The notes beneath the pieces are model-generated. The model made no database searches, was not told the DNA's origin, and worked only from the letters and a program-made list of their open reading frames with translations. A DNA stretch of 64,000 bases from Pseudomonas sp. Irchel 3H7. GTDB lineage: Bacteria; Pseudomonadota; Gammaproteobacteria; Pseudomonadales; Pseudomonadaceae. Where the stretch lies: the NCBI RefSeq assembly GCF_900187605.1, contig NZ_FYEA01000009.1, forward strand, positions 62,001-126,000, read 5' to 3'. The translations under genes and the position numbers were made by a program. Shown piece by piece: positions 8,241 to 16,244 of the stretch. The first letter of the stretch is position 1, and the number at the start of each line of letters is the position of its first letter.

Positions 8241-8941
8241 ACACGATTTTTCCAGGCATGTTGGCAAAGGGGTTGCTGGCCGAGCAGGGTGCGCAACAGA
8301 TTAAGCGCGTGAGGCCAGTGCGCTTTTGACCGTGTTTCTGTGGCGCTGTTCAGGGTCAGCCGCCAGTCGGTACCGGGGGTGAGCAAAAGACCGAGTGCGT
8401 AGGGAAACGGCACATCATCGATCCACGCCGAATAGGCTTCGGGCGGTTGTTCTTCGGTGATCACCAGCAGCACTGCCGGAGCGCCTTCGTTGAGCAGGGC
8501 AGCGGCTTCCAGCATGCCGTGCTCAAGGCCGTCGCCAGCAGCAGCGAGGGCGGTCATTTCGCTGGTTTCACCGCGCATGATCGACCACAGGCCGATGATC
8601 GCGTTGTGCACCGACAGGCTGAACTGCGTCGGTGACAGCGGCTGTTCGTTGGCCAGATCGCTGAGGATCTCGTAGGTACGCGGGGTTTCGCCGTGACGCG
8701 AAACAAACACCAGCGGCAGATTCTCCCGTCCGTCGGCGAGGGGCCAGCCAACGCTGAACGCCATGCGTGCCAGTCGGCTGAGGCGACGGCGCTGCATGGC
8801 CGGCAAAAACGACACATCGGGCGCGGCATCACTGCGCTGGAGCACGACCGGTTGTCGGCTCCAGGCCTGCCAGGCGTCCACGCCGTCGAGGCCTGGGGCC
8901 CACGCGCGCCATTGGGCGATGTTGAAGTTGATCACGGACAT
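8216..8941 (-). CDS. Ketosynthase-like protein without active-site Cys (chain-length-factor type), first gene of the operon
   Basis: A 241-residue protein resembling only the N-terminal half of a beta-ketoacyl-ACP synthase. Where a true ketosynthase carries the nucleophile Cys, this protein has SVHNAIIGLWSI, with no Cys, so it should not condense on its own. Such half-length members occur in aryl polyene clusters and are proposed to partner a full ketosynthase. It is the first gene of the minus-strand operon. Its Shine-Dalgarno (AGGGGCGGG) sits inside a small hairpin at 8946-8959. The true ketosynthases and ketoreductase are not in the window. Confidence 0.78.
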   Translation of the reverse strand: MSVINFNIAQWRAWAPGLDGVDAWQAWSRQPVVLQRSDAAPDVSFLPAMQRRRLSRLARMAFSVGWPLADGRENLPLVFVSRHGETPRTYEILSDLANEQPLSPTQFSLSVHNAIIGLWSIMRGETSEMTALAAAGDGLEHGMLEAAALLNEGAPAVLLVITEEQPPEAYSAWIDDVPFPYALGLLLTPGTDWRLTLNSATETRSKAHWPHALNLLRTLLGQQPLCQHAWKNRVWTWQRNP

Positions 8942-9297
8942 TCATCCCGCCCCTGCGGGCTTTTGTTGACGCATTGAGTCGCCCAAGCCGCGGCAGGCTT
9001 GACGTGGCGCAGGGCGCCGAGTGGCGCGCATTATCCCGGTGAGAGGAGTGTGTAGCAAATGCTGGTTACATTTTGCGCAATGAAATGTACCGAATGGTTC
9101 GCAAGAAAACTGTCACTTGGCCATTATCCAGGTTGTCGGCGGCTTGTCTGTCGGGTATCTCGGCGATCAATGGCGGTTTTTACCTTAGCTGTCCGTGGAT
9201 TTTTGCTCCTGACTCTGTAGTCCGCGTCCATGAAGGTAGCGAAGCAACGTCGCGCACATCTACACTCGGTCATTCTTTGATACACGGAGGTTTGGTC
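8942..9297. other. 356-bp divergent intergenic region between the aryl polyene operon and parA
   Basis: Contains the leaders of two divergent units. Near the left end CCCGC-CCCT-GCGGG forms a short hairpin (8946-8959) that overlaps the ribosome site of the ketosynthase-like gene; on the plus strand it is followed by CTTTTG. The right end has ACGGAGGT before parA. No repeat, RNA gene or convincing -35/-10 pair was identified. Confidence 0.5.
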
Positions 9298-10068
9298 ATG
9301 CGGCGCGTGGTGTTCAATCAGAAAGGTGGCGTAGGCAAGTCGAGCATTGCCTGCAATCTGGCGGCGGTCAGCGCCAGCGAGGGTTATCGCACGCTGTTGG
9401 TCGATCTCGATGCCCAGGCCAACTCCACTCAGTATCTGACCGGGCTCACCGGCGACGACATCCCGATGGGTATTGCCGACTTCTTCAAACAGACCCTGTC
9501 TTCCGGCCCGTTCTCGAAGAAGAATCAGGCGGACATCTACGAAACCCCGTTCGACAACCTGCACATCATCACTGCGACTGCCGAATTGGCCGACCTGCAG
9601 CCCAAGCTTGAGGCCAAGCACAAGATCAACAAGCTGCGTAAGTTGCTCGACGAGTTGTCCGAGGATTACGACCGGATTTACCTCGATACGCCGCCAGCGC
9701 TGAATTTCTACGCGGTATCGGCGCTGATTGCCGCTGATCGCGTGTTGATTCCTTTTGATTGCGACAGCTTCTCCCGTCAGGCTCTGTACGGCCTGATCGC
9801 GGAAATCGAAGAGTTGAAGGAAGACCACAACGAAGGTCTGGAAGTCGAAGGCATCGTGGTCAACCAGTTCCAGGCCCGGGCCAGCCTGCCGCAGCAGATT
9901 CTCGATGAGCTGATTGCCGAAGGTTTGCCGGTACTGCCGGTGTATCTGACCAGTTCGGTGCGCATGCGCGAATCACACCAGGCCAGCATGCCGCTGATCC
10001 ACCTCGATCCCCGGCACAAGCTGACCCAGCAATTCGTCGAACTGCACAATCTGCTCGAAGATCACTGA
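9298..10068 (+). CDS. Orphan ParA/MinD-family ATPase
   Basis: A 256-residue deviant-Walker ATPase. The N-terminus has KGGVGKSS (residues 9-16, the P-loop with signature Lys), then LVDLDAQANST and the Walker B-like YLDTPP. This is the set expected of Soj/ParA proteins that position DNA or protein complexes. No parB or partner gene follows; the next gene is trxC on the other strand, and the chromosomal parAB pair is normally elsewhere. Start fixed by the strong ACGGAGGT box seven bases upstream; the frame extends to 9073 but that part looks non-coding. Cargo unknown. Confidence 0.9.
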   Translation: MRRVVFNQKGGVGKSSIACNLAAVSASEGYRTLLVDLDAQANSTQYLTGLTGDDIPMGIADFFKQTLSSGPFSKKNQADIYETPFDNLHIITATAELADLQPKLEAKHKINKLRKLLDELSEDYDRIYLDTPPALNFYAVSALIAADRVLIPFDCDSFSRQALYGLIAEIEELKEDHNEGLEVEGIVVNQFQARASLPQQILDELIAEGLPVLPVYLTSSVRMRESHQASMPLIHLDPRHKLTQQFVELHNLLEDH

Positions 10069-10090
10069 TCTCTTGAGCTACGCAGATCCC

Positions 10091-10180
10091 CTGTAGGAGT
10101 GAGCCTGCTCGCGATAGCTTCCTTTCAGTCACTCAAGTGTTGGCTGACAGGACGCTATCGCGAGCAGGCTCACTCCTACA
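10091..10180. repeat. REPIN (paired REP palindromes), GAGCCTGCTCGC type
   Basis: Two inverted copies of about 27 bases: CTGTAGGAGTGAGCCTGCTC... from 10091 and its reverse complement ending at 10180, separated by about 35 bases. Located between the convergent 3' ends of parA and trxC, where it may end transcription of both. Confidence 0.9.
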
Positions 10181-10195
10181 TTGTTTGACGGTGTG

Positions 10196-10630
10196 TCAGA
10201 TCCCTTGGCTACGCAGCCACGCCATCAACTGCGGCAACGGAAATGCGCCACTCTGCCGCGCCACTTCCTTGCCGTTCTTGAACAGAATCAAACTCGGAAT
10301 CGAGCGAATCCCCAACTGCGCCGACAACTGCTGATGGGCCTCGCTATCAAGCTTGGCCAAGCGGCACTTGCCCGCCAACTGCGCTGCCGCCTGCTCGAAC
10401 ACCGGCGCAAACGACTTGCACGGCCCACACCATTCCGCCCAGACATCTACCAGCAACGGCAGATCACCCTTGATCTGACTGGCGTAATCGCCTTGCTTGA
10501 GATCGAAGGGTTTGTTCAGCAGCACAGCGGATTTGCAGCGTCCGCACTTGGGCTGGTCCGCAAGGCGCTCGGCGGGGATGCGGTTGAGGCCGTTGCAGGA
10601 GGGGCAGGGGATGAGGAGTGGTTCGGACAT
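10196..10630 (-). CDS. trxC: Thioredoxin 2 (TrxC) with zinc-binding N-terminus
   Basis: A 144-residue cytoplasmic thioredoxin. Two Cys pairs at residues 9/12 (CPSC) and 29/32 (CGRC) form the zinc ribbon that separates TrxC from TrxA, and WCGPC (Cys68, Cys71) is the redox active site. The later cis-Pro segment (SIPSLILF) is intact. TrxC reduces protein disulfides and in many bacteria responds to oxidative stress, but no OxyR site was recognised in the 188 bases upstream. The gene is transcribed towards parA, with a REPIN between the 3' ends. Confidence 0.96.
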   Translation of the reverse strand: MSEPLLIPCPSCNGLNRIPAERLADQPKCGRCKSAVLLNKPFDLKQGDYASQIKGDLPLLVDVWAEWCGPCKSFAPVFEQAAAQLAGKCRLAKLDSEAHQQLSAQLGIRSIPSLILFKNGKEVARQSGAFPLPQLMAWLRSQGI

Positions 10631-10818
10631 GATGGGCTCTCAGGCAGGAAGTCTATGAGACTGATCTGGAGGCAAAGTCGCGATTATCAAGGAATTGATC
10701 TGTAGGTCATTACCTTCCTCAGTTGAGGAAAGGGCCTACGCACGTCTGCGCGGAGGCTGACTATCTGTATTTTATCTAATCGGTCATCTTGTGCAGACCT
10801 GAGCGAAATACCATTCCT

Positions 10819-11340
10819 ATGACCGCCAAGACAGTTAAACGCCTTCCACTCTCGGAGCTTTTGAAGGGCTCTGAATATCTAAAATTCTTAAATGCCCAAA
10901 CGGTTTTTTCTCTCGCCGGGAGCTCTGTTGGATTTGAGAATGTTTGGATTGATTCCGGCGCGGACCAAAACCCGGTTTTGTTTCCTCGCTCGCTGCATCG
11001 GCCAGAAAACGAAGACGACTACGATGCTTTGGTATTGGCAGTCGACGAACTGCTGGAAATTACCGGCGATGATGAGTCGCACCCGTTGATGAGCCTGGTC
11101 GACATCATCGGTGACTGGATCGAAGAATTGGATCACACCCATCACCCCATGGCCCAGGCAAGTGGCGAAGAGGTTCTCGGTTACATGATGCGTGAACACG
11201 GCCTGACTCAGAGCGACTTGCCGGGTGTTGGTACTCAGTCGGTTGTGTCGGAGATTTTGAACGGCAAGCGCAAGCTTAACTTGCGCCAGATTCGTTGGTT
11301 GGCAGAGCGCTTCAATGTGCCAATCGATGTGTTTACCTGA
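10819..11340 (+). CDS. HigA-like helix-turn-helix antitoxin/regulator with extra N-terminal region
   Basis: A 173-residue protein. Residues about 65-173 match the E. coli HigA layout: a helical segment (DALVLAVDELLEI...HPLMSLVDIIGDWI), then an HTH with GLTQSDLPGVGTQSVVSEILNGKRKL. The first ~60 residues are an added region not recognised in HigA, encoded by DNA with noticeably more A and T. HigA usually represses and neutralises HigB encoded just upstream, but the 188 bases between trxC and this gene cannot hold a toxin. No good ribosome site precedes the ATG at 10819; a TTG at 10789 is an alternative. It may now act as a stand-alone regulator. Confidence 0.75.
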   Translation: MTAKTVKRLPLSELLKGSEYLKFLNAQTVFSLAGSSVGFENVWIDSGADQNPVLFPRSLHRPENEDDYDALVLAVDELLEITGDDESHPLMSLVDIIGDWIEELDHTHHPMAQASGEEVLGYMMREHGLTQSDLPGVGTQSVVSEILNGKRKLNLRQIRWLAERFNVPIDVFT

Positions 11341-11347
11341 TGTTGGT

Positions 11348-12808
11348 TCAGGAAGAACAACTGATCTCCAAATGCTTGCCCCACTCCGGCGGTCGCTCGG
11401 CATAACCCTCCATCCCCGGCTGCTCTTCAAACGGCTTGCTCAGCACCCCATGCAGCCGGCGTACTTCTGAGTAATCCCCTTGCTCAGCCGCATCGATAGC
11501 CTTTTGCGCCAGATAATTGCGCAGAATGTACAGCGGATTGACTGCATGCATCCGCGCTCGGCGCTGCTCTTGATCGGCGTCGCCATCGCGGGCAACCCGG
11601 GCGACGTAGCGTTCGCCCCAGGCGTCGAAACCCTTGATGTCGACGAAGTCATCACGTAGGCGGGAAACGGCCTGTTCGGATTCTTCACCGAGACGGCGGA
11701 AGAACAGCGTGTAGTCGACGCCGCTGTTCTGCATCAGTTGCAGCAGGTCTTCCAGCAGCTTCTGGTCATCGTCTTCGGCCGTGGTGAAACCGAAGCGGCG
11801 GCGCATCAGGTCGAGGTAGTGCGCCTGGAACAATGGCAGGTACAAGCCGAGGGTTTCACGCAGGGCTTCGACGCTGATGAACGGCGTCAACGCTTGAGCC
11901 AATGCACTTAGGTTCCACTGGCCTACCGGCACCTGATTGCTGAACGAGTAGCGGCCCTGATCATCGGAATGGTTGCAGATGAAGTTGGCGTCGAAATCGT
12001 CGAGGAAGGCGAACGGCCCGAAGTCGAAAGTGATGCCGAGGATCGACATGTTGTCGGTGTTCATCACGCCGTGGCAGAAACCGTAGGCCTGCCATTTGGC
12101 AATCAGTTCGGCGTTGCGTTCGACGATTTCGCGGAACATCGCCAGATACGGTTCAGGTTGTTCCCGGCATTCGGGGAAGTGCATCGCCAACACATGTTCG
12201 CCGAGCTGCTTCTGCTGCTCGGGGCGCTTGGTGTAATAGAAGTATTCGAAGTGGCCGAAGCGGATGTGGCTCGGCGCCAGACGCAGGACCATCGCTGCGC
12301 GTTCCTGCTTTTCGCGCCAGACCGGGGTGTCGGAACCGATCACGCACGCCGCGCGCGACGAAGGAATGTTCAACGCGAACAAGGCTTCGGAGGCAAGGAA
12401 CTCGCGGATCGACGAACGCAGCACCGCACGGCCATCGCCCATGCGCGAAAACGGCGTCTGCCCGGCACCCTTCAGGTGCAAATCCCAATGCTCGCCGGCA
12501 GTGTTGTAGACCTCCCCGAGCAGCAGCCCGCGACCATCGCCGAGTTGTGGCGTGTAACCGCCGAACTGATGCCCGGAATAGATCATCGCCCGCGGCTCGG
12601 CATCGGCCCATAGCTTGTGGCCGCCAAACAGTTCGGCAAATTCGTTGGTTTCGGCGGTCGTCGGATCGAGATCGAGCAATGCCAGGGCCGCCGGGCTCGC
12701 CACGACCAGACGCGGATTGTCGATCGGCTCGGGCAGCACGTGGGCGGAGAACGCATCGCCCAGGCGGGCGAAGCGATTGTCGAAGGTCAGTTCGTCGAGG
12801 GCTTTCAA
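11348..12808 (-). CDS. selO: Protein adenylyltransferase SelO (YdiU)
   Basis: A 486-residue pseudokinase-fold enzyme that transfers AMP to Ser, Thr or Tyr of proteins, linked in E. coli to redox stress. Seen here: YSGHQFGGYTPQLGDGRG, the HLKGAGQTPFSR ATP-site block, GFCHGVMNTDNMS (active loop) and FDFGPFAF (metal site). It ends in CSS, the place where many eukaryotic SelO proteins have selenocysteine. Start is a TTG at 12808 with TGGAG nine bases upstream, giving the usual MKALDELTFDNRFARLGD N-terminus. The gene follows mscK by 48 bases, separated by a hairpin, and converges on the HigA-like gene 7 bases away. Confidence 0.95.
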   Translation of the reverse strand: MKALDELTFDNRFARLGDAFSAHVLPEPIDNPRLVVASPAALALLDLDPTTAETNEFAELFGGHKLWADAEPRAMIYSGHQFGGYTPQLGDGRGLLLGEVYNTAGEHWDLHLKGAGQTPFSRMGDGRAVLRSSIREFLASEALFALNIPSSRAACVIGSDTPVWREKQERAAMVLRLAPSHIRFGHFEYFYYTKRPEQQKQLGEHVLAMHFPECREQPEPYLAMFREIVERNAELIAKWQAYGFCHGVMNTDNMSILGITFDFGPFAFLDDFDANFICNHSDDQGRYSFSNQVPVGQWNLSALAQALTPFISVEALRETLGLYLPLFQAHYLDLMRRRFGFTTAEDDDQKLLEDLLQLMQNSGVDYTLFFRRLGEESEQAVSRLRDDFVDIKGFDAWGERYVARVARDGDADQEQRRARMHAVNPLYILRNYLAQKAIDAAEQGDYSEVRRLHGVLSKPFEEQPGMEGYAERPPEWGKHLEISCSS

Positions 12809-12817
12809 GGGCCGGCT

Positions 12818-12845
12818 CCAGCAGAATGTCCGAGCATTCTGCTGG
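12818..12845 (-). terminator. Stem-loop between mscK and selO
   Basis: Perfect 11-bp stem CCAGCAGAATG / CATTCTGCTGG with a 6-base loop. No T-run follows on the minus strand, so it may be a processing or attenuating hairpin rather than a full terminator. The selO ribosome site begins in its distal arm. Confidence 0.5.
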
Positions 12846-12856
12846 GATTAGACCGG

Positions 12857-15800
12857 TTAGTCGAGTTTGGCCGGCGGCGGCTCTTGCAACGGTTTCTGAT
12901 CGTCGGCAATCGGCACGATGGTTTTCGTTTCCGGCTCGATCGGCACCATCTTGTATTCCTGTCCGTGCAGGTTCTTCAGATAAACCTCCATCTGGCGGAA
13001 TGAGATGTTGATGTGCTGCTTCTTGAACTCGCGGTTGATAAAGCGGTTGACCTCATCGAGCACCGGGTTGCGGTCACCGAGGTCGCGCACGTGCATGCGC
13101 AACTCGTGGTCGAGGGTGCTTTCACCGAAGTTGAGGAAGTACACATGCGGCTCGGGTTCCTTGAGCACGCGCGGGTTCTCGCGGGCAGCCTTGAGCAGCA
13201 GTTCCTTGACCAGATCGAGATCGGAGCCGTAGTCGACGCCGAGTTTCAGCGTGACGCGGGTGATGGTGTCGGTCAGCGACCAGTTGATCAGTTGCCCGGT
13301 GATGAACGTCTTGTTCGGGACAATGATGTCCTTGCGGTCGAAGTCGGTGATGGTCGTGGCGCGGATGCGGATCTTGCTTACCGTGCCTGAGAGGTTGCCG
13401 ATGGTGATGGTGTCACCGATCCGCACCGGGCGTTCGAAGAGGATCATGATGCCGGAGATGAAGTTTGCAAAAATCTCCTGCATGCCGAAACCGAGGCCGA
13501 CCGACAGCGCCGCCACCAGCCATTGCAACTTGTCCCAACTCACGCCCAGCGTCGACAGGGTCGAGACGAAGCCAACGCCGGCAATCACATACGACAGCAG
13601 CGTCGTGGTCGCATAGGCACTGCCCTGCGCGAGATTGAGCTTGGACAGCACGAACACTTCGAGCAGGCCCGGCAAGTTGCGCGCCAGAGCAAAGGTGATG
13701 CCGATGATGATCAGCGCACCAAGCATGTCGCCGATGCTGATCGGCACCATGCTCATGTTGGCGCCGGTGCCGCTGGTGTATTCGTAGAGGGTGATGTTGT
13801 CGAGGTACGAGAACACCGAGATCAGGTCCGACCAGACCCAGTACAGCGCGGCGATGAAGCCGCCGAGCAGGGCCAGGCGGATCAGGCGCAAGGACTGTTC
13901 GTTGACCTTTTCGATATCCAGCGTTGGCTCTTCGATCACCGCTTCGCCGTCGCCGGCTTCTTTCGCCGCCTGACGTTTAGCCAGGGCGCGCTGGTAGGCC
14001 AGGCGCCGCGCTGCAACGCTCAGGCCACGGACGAAGGTGGCTTCGATCACCAGCCAGAACATCAGCAGGTACAGGGTGTTGATCAGTCGGTCACTGAGTT
14101 TCAGGGCGGTGTAGTAGTAGCCGAAACATACAGCGACAAAAAGCGCGATCGGCAGCAGGGTGAACATCACGCCGACGGCTTTGCGGAACAGCGAGGCGTT
14201 TTCGTGGGCCGGGCTGCTGATCAGCAAGCGACTGAGCAGCCATGCCATCAACGCGTAGCAGGTCAGCACCACTGGCATGCCGAGTACATCGTCGGCGAGC
14301 GCCGCCGGTTGCAATTCGGCGACCGCCACTACGGCCACCAGCGCCATGACCACCAGCCCGAGCCGGCGTACCCAGCCCTGAAGGAATTCGACCTGGGGTT
14401 TTTCCCAGCGAAAGTGCAATTCGGCCACACCGCCGGGCGCAAGGATTCGATAGGCGGTGTAGAACACCAGCCACGCCTGACCCATCTGCAGGAGCGCTGC
14501 GCCCATGTTGGCGTTCTGGCCGCGCGCGTCGATCTGCAAGGCCAGTCCGCACAAGGCGAGGCCCAGCGCCACCGGCATCGCCAGCAGAATATTGATCAGA
14601 ATGGCCTGCGGTGTGTGCCACTGGCTGTCGCGTTTGAAATGGCCGATGTCCTGGTGAACCTTGTTCAGGCGACCGTAGAGACTTTTGCGGCGCCACAGCA
14701 GTGCGCCGATCAGCAATGCCAGAGGCAGAAACAGCAGTGGTCGCTGGGTCAGGCCGTCGGTCAGCTCGCTCAGGCTGGAGGCCCACGGCAGTGTGTCAAC
14801 CTGACGTTTCAACCGCTCCGGTACACCCCGCATCCACTCCAGATCCAGCGGCTTGTTGCTGGGAATCCAGAACATTTGCTCATCGAGGGTCGCACGCAGG
14901 CTCTGCGCGGTGCTCAGCAGTTGTTTCTGGTTGAGTTGCAGGGTGATCGATTCGTTGAGCATCGAGCTCAATTCGCGGTTCAGGCGCTCCAGCAGATCGA
15001 CGCGGGTGTTGGCCAGATCCAGCAGGCTTTTACGCAACTGCGGGGTGACTTGTTCCGGCGGCTGAGTGGCCAGCAGGCTGTCGACATAGGACGCCGGATT
15101 GCTCAACAGTTCACGCTGCTGGCTGACGTCGAACTGATACAGGCGAATGTCGGCGATCTGATCCGCCAGATCACGATCGACCTTGAGTCGTGGCAGGGCT
15201 TGTTTCTGTTTGTAGAGAATCTTCGACAGCAACAGGCTGCCCTTGAGCACGTTGATCTGCTCATCGAGGGCCGCATCGCTCTGGGTCAGGGAGTCGAGTT
15301 GCTGCTTGGTCTGCAGGTTCTGCTGGGTGACTTCGTTGAGGCGGTCGGTGCTTTTGAGCAGATAGTCGGAGAGCTTGAGGTTGGCTGAGCTCTCAGTGGC
15401 GAGCAAGCTGCTGCTGCCGGCCTTTTGCGCTTCGATCGACTGCTGGGTCACGGTTTCCTGCGACTGCGCCAGACGTTTCTGATTGATCAGCGTCTGCAGT
15501 TCCTGGATCTCGCGGTCGAGGCGGTCGGATTTCTCCGAGAGCAGGTCATGCTGGGCGTTGCCCAGATCCTGCAACTGGCTGTTGCCGGCCAGCTCCTGGC
15601 GGCGTAAAGGGATCAGCGCGTTCAGCGCTGCGAGTTCCGCGTTCAACTGATCACGTTGCTCGCTGCTGACGGTCTTGCCGGCGTCCTTGCCGGACTTGAG
15701 GATGTTGTTGATCTGCTGGATGCGCGTCTGGCTGGCGGAAATTTCCGCCTGGGCGCGCTCGGGACGGGTCTGGGCAGTGATGATCAGACTGTTGGCGTCG

Positions 15801-16210
15801 GCCAGCGCTTTTTGCAGATCGCTTTGCTGGGTCGAGCGATCCGTCAGGATCTGCTCCAGCTGTTGGATCGACTCCTTGGGAAAACGCTGTGCCACCGGCA
15901 CGACCGCCGTGGCCTTTAGGCGCGTCAGTTCGCGAGTGTTTTCGATCGTCTGCTTCGGCGCCGTGGCTAGCTGCTGTTTGAGGTCGATCAGCTTTTGTGC
16001 GTAATCACGCTGATTGTTCAGTTGAGTCAGCGTGCTCTGCAAGGTGGTTTGCAGGGCCTTTTTATCGGCATCTGGCAGTTTGCTGTCGGCCAGCTTGTCG
16101 AGACTGGCCTGCACGGCGTCGCTGGACGGTGGTTCGGCGGCGTACAGCGGGCCGACAGTGAGACTCAGGCCCAGCAGGGCCGCGGCGAAAAAGGAGCGCA
16201 GGGTAGGCAT
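12857..16210 (-). CDS. mscK: Large mechanosensitive channel of the MscK (KefA) type
   Basis: A 1117-residue inner-membrane protein. A signal peptide (residues 1-24, ending PLYA) leads into a long periplasmic region of about 450 residues rich in Gln, Leu and Asp with coiled-coil character. A series of membrane segments follows from about residue 490 (LLFLPLALLIGALLW) on. The C-terminal third carries the MscS core: a pore helix region near LQWLVAALSVGLGFGMQEIFANFISG and the beta domain FERPVRIGDTITIGNLSGTVSKIRIRATTI. MscK-type channels release solutes on hypo-osmotic shock. It lies 34 bases after the K+/H+ antiporter gene, and co-transcription of two ion-balance proteins is plausible. Confidence 0.93.
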   Translation of the reverse strand: MPTLRSFFAAALLGLSLTVGPLYAAEPPSSDAVQASLDKLADSKLPDADKKALQTTLQSTLTQLNNQRDYAQKLIDLKQQLATAPKQTIENTRELTRLKATAVVPVAQRFPKESIQQLEQILTDRSTQQSDLQKALADANSLIITAQTRPERAQAEISASQTRIQQINNILKSGKDAGKTVSSEQRDQLNAELAALNALIPLRRQELAGNSQLQDLGNAQHDLLSEKSDRLDREIQELQTLINQKRLAQSQETVTQQSIEAQKAGSSSLLATESSANLKLSDYLLKSTDRLNEVTQQNLQTKQQLDSLTQSDAALDEQINVLKGSLLLSKILYKQKQALPRLKVDRDLADQIADIRLYQFDVSQQRELLSNPASYVDSLLATQPPEQVTPQLRKSLLDLANTRVDLLERLNRELSSMLNESITLQLNQKQLLSTAQSLRATLDEQMFWIPSNKPLDLEWMRGVPERLKRQVDTLPWASSLSELTDGLTQRPLLFLPLALLIGALLWRRKSLYGRLNKVHQDIGHFKRDSQWHTPQAILINILLAMPVALGLALCGLALQIDARGQNANMGAALLQMGQAWLVFYTAYRILAPGGVAELHFRWEKPQVEFLQGWVRRLGLVVMALVAVVAVAELQPAALADDVLGMPVVLTCYALMAWLLSRLLISSPAHENASLFRKAVGVMFTLLPIALFVAVCFGYYYTALKLSDRLINTLYLLMFWLVIEATFVRGLSVAARRLAYQRALAKRQAAKEAGDGEAVIEEPTLDIEKVNEQSLRLIRLALLGGFIAALYWVWSDLISVFSYLDNITLYEYTSGTGANMSMVPISIGDMLGALIIIGITFALARNLPGLLEVFVLSKLNLAQGSAYATTTLLSYVIAGVGFVSTLSTLGVSWDKLQWLVAALSVGLGFGMQEIFANFISGIMILFERPVRIGDTITIGNLSGTVSKIRIRATTITDFDRKDIIVPNKTFITGQLINWSLTDTITRVTLKLGVDYGSDLDLVKELLLKAARENPRVLKEPEPHVYFLNFGESTLDHELRMHVRDLGDRNPVLDEVNRFINREFKKQHINISFRQMEVYLKNLHGQEYKMVPIEPETKTIVPIADDQKPLQEPPPAKLD

Positions 16211-16244
16211 AGAGACCGGTCAAGCAAGTGAGAGTGGACGCAGT

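Noticed and set aside
10631..10818. A HigB toxin gene upstream of the HigA-like gene
   Set aside because: The gap is too short and no frame resembles RelE/HigB.
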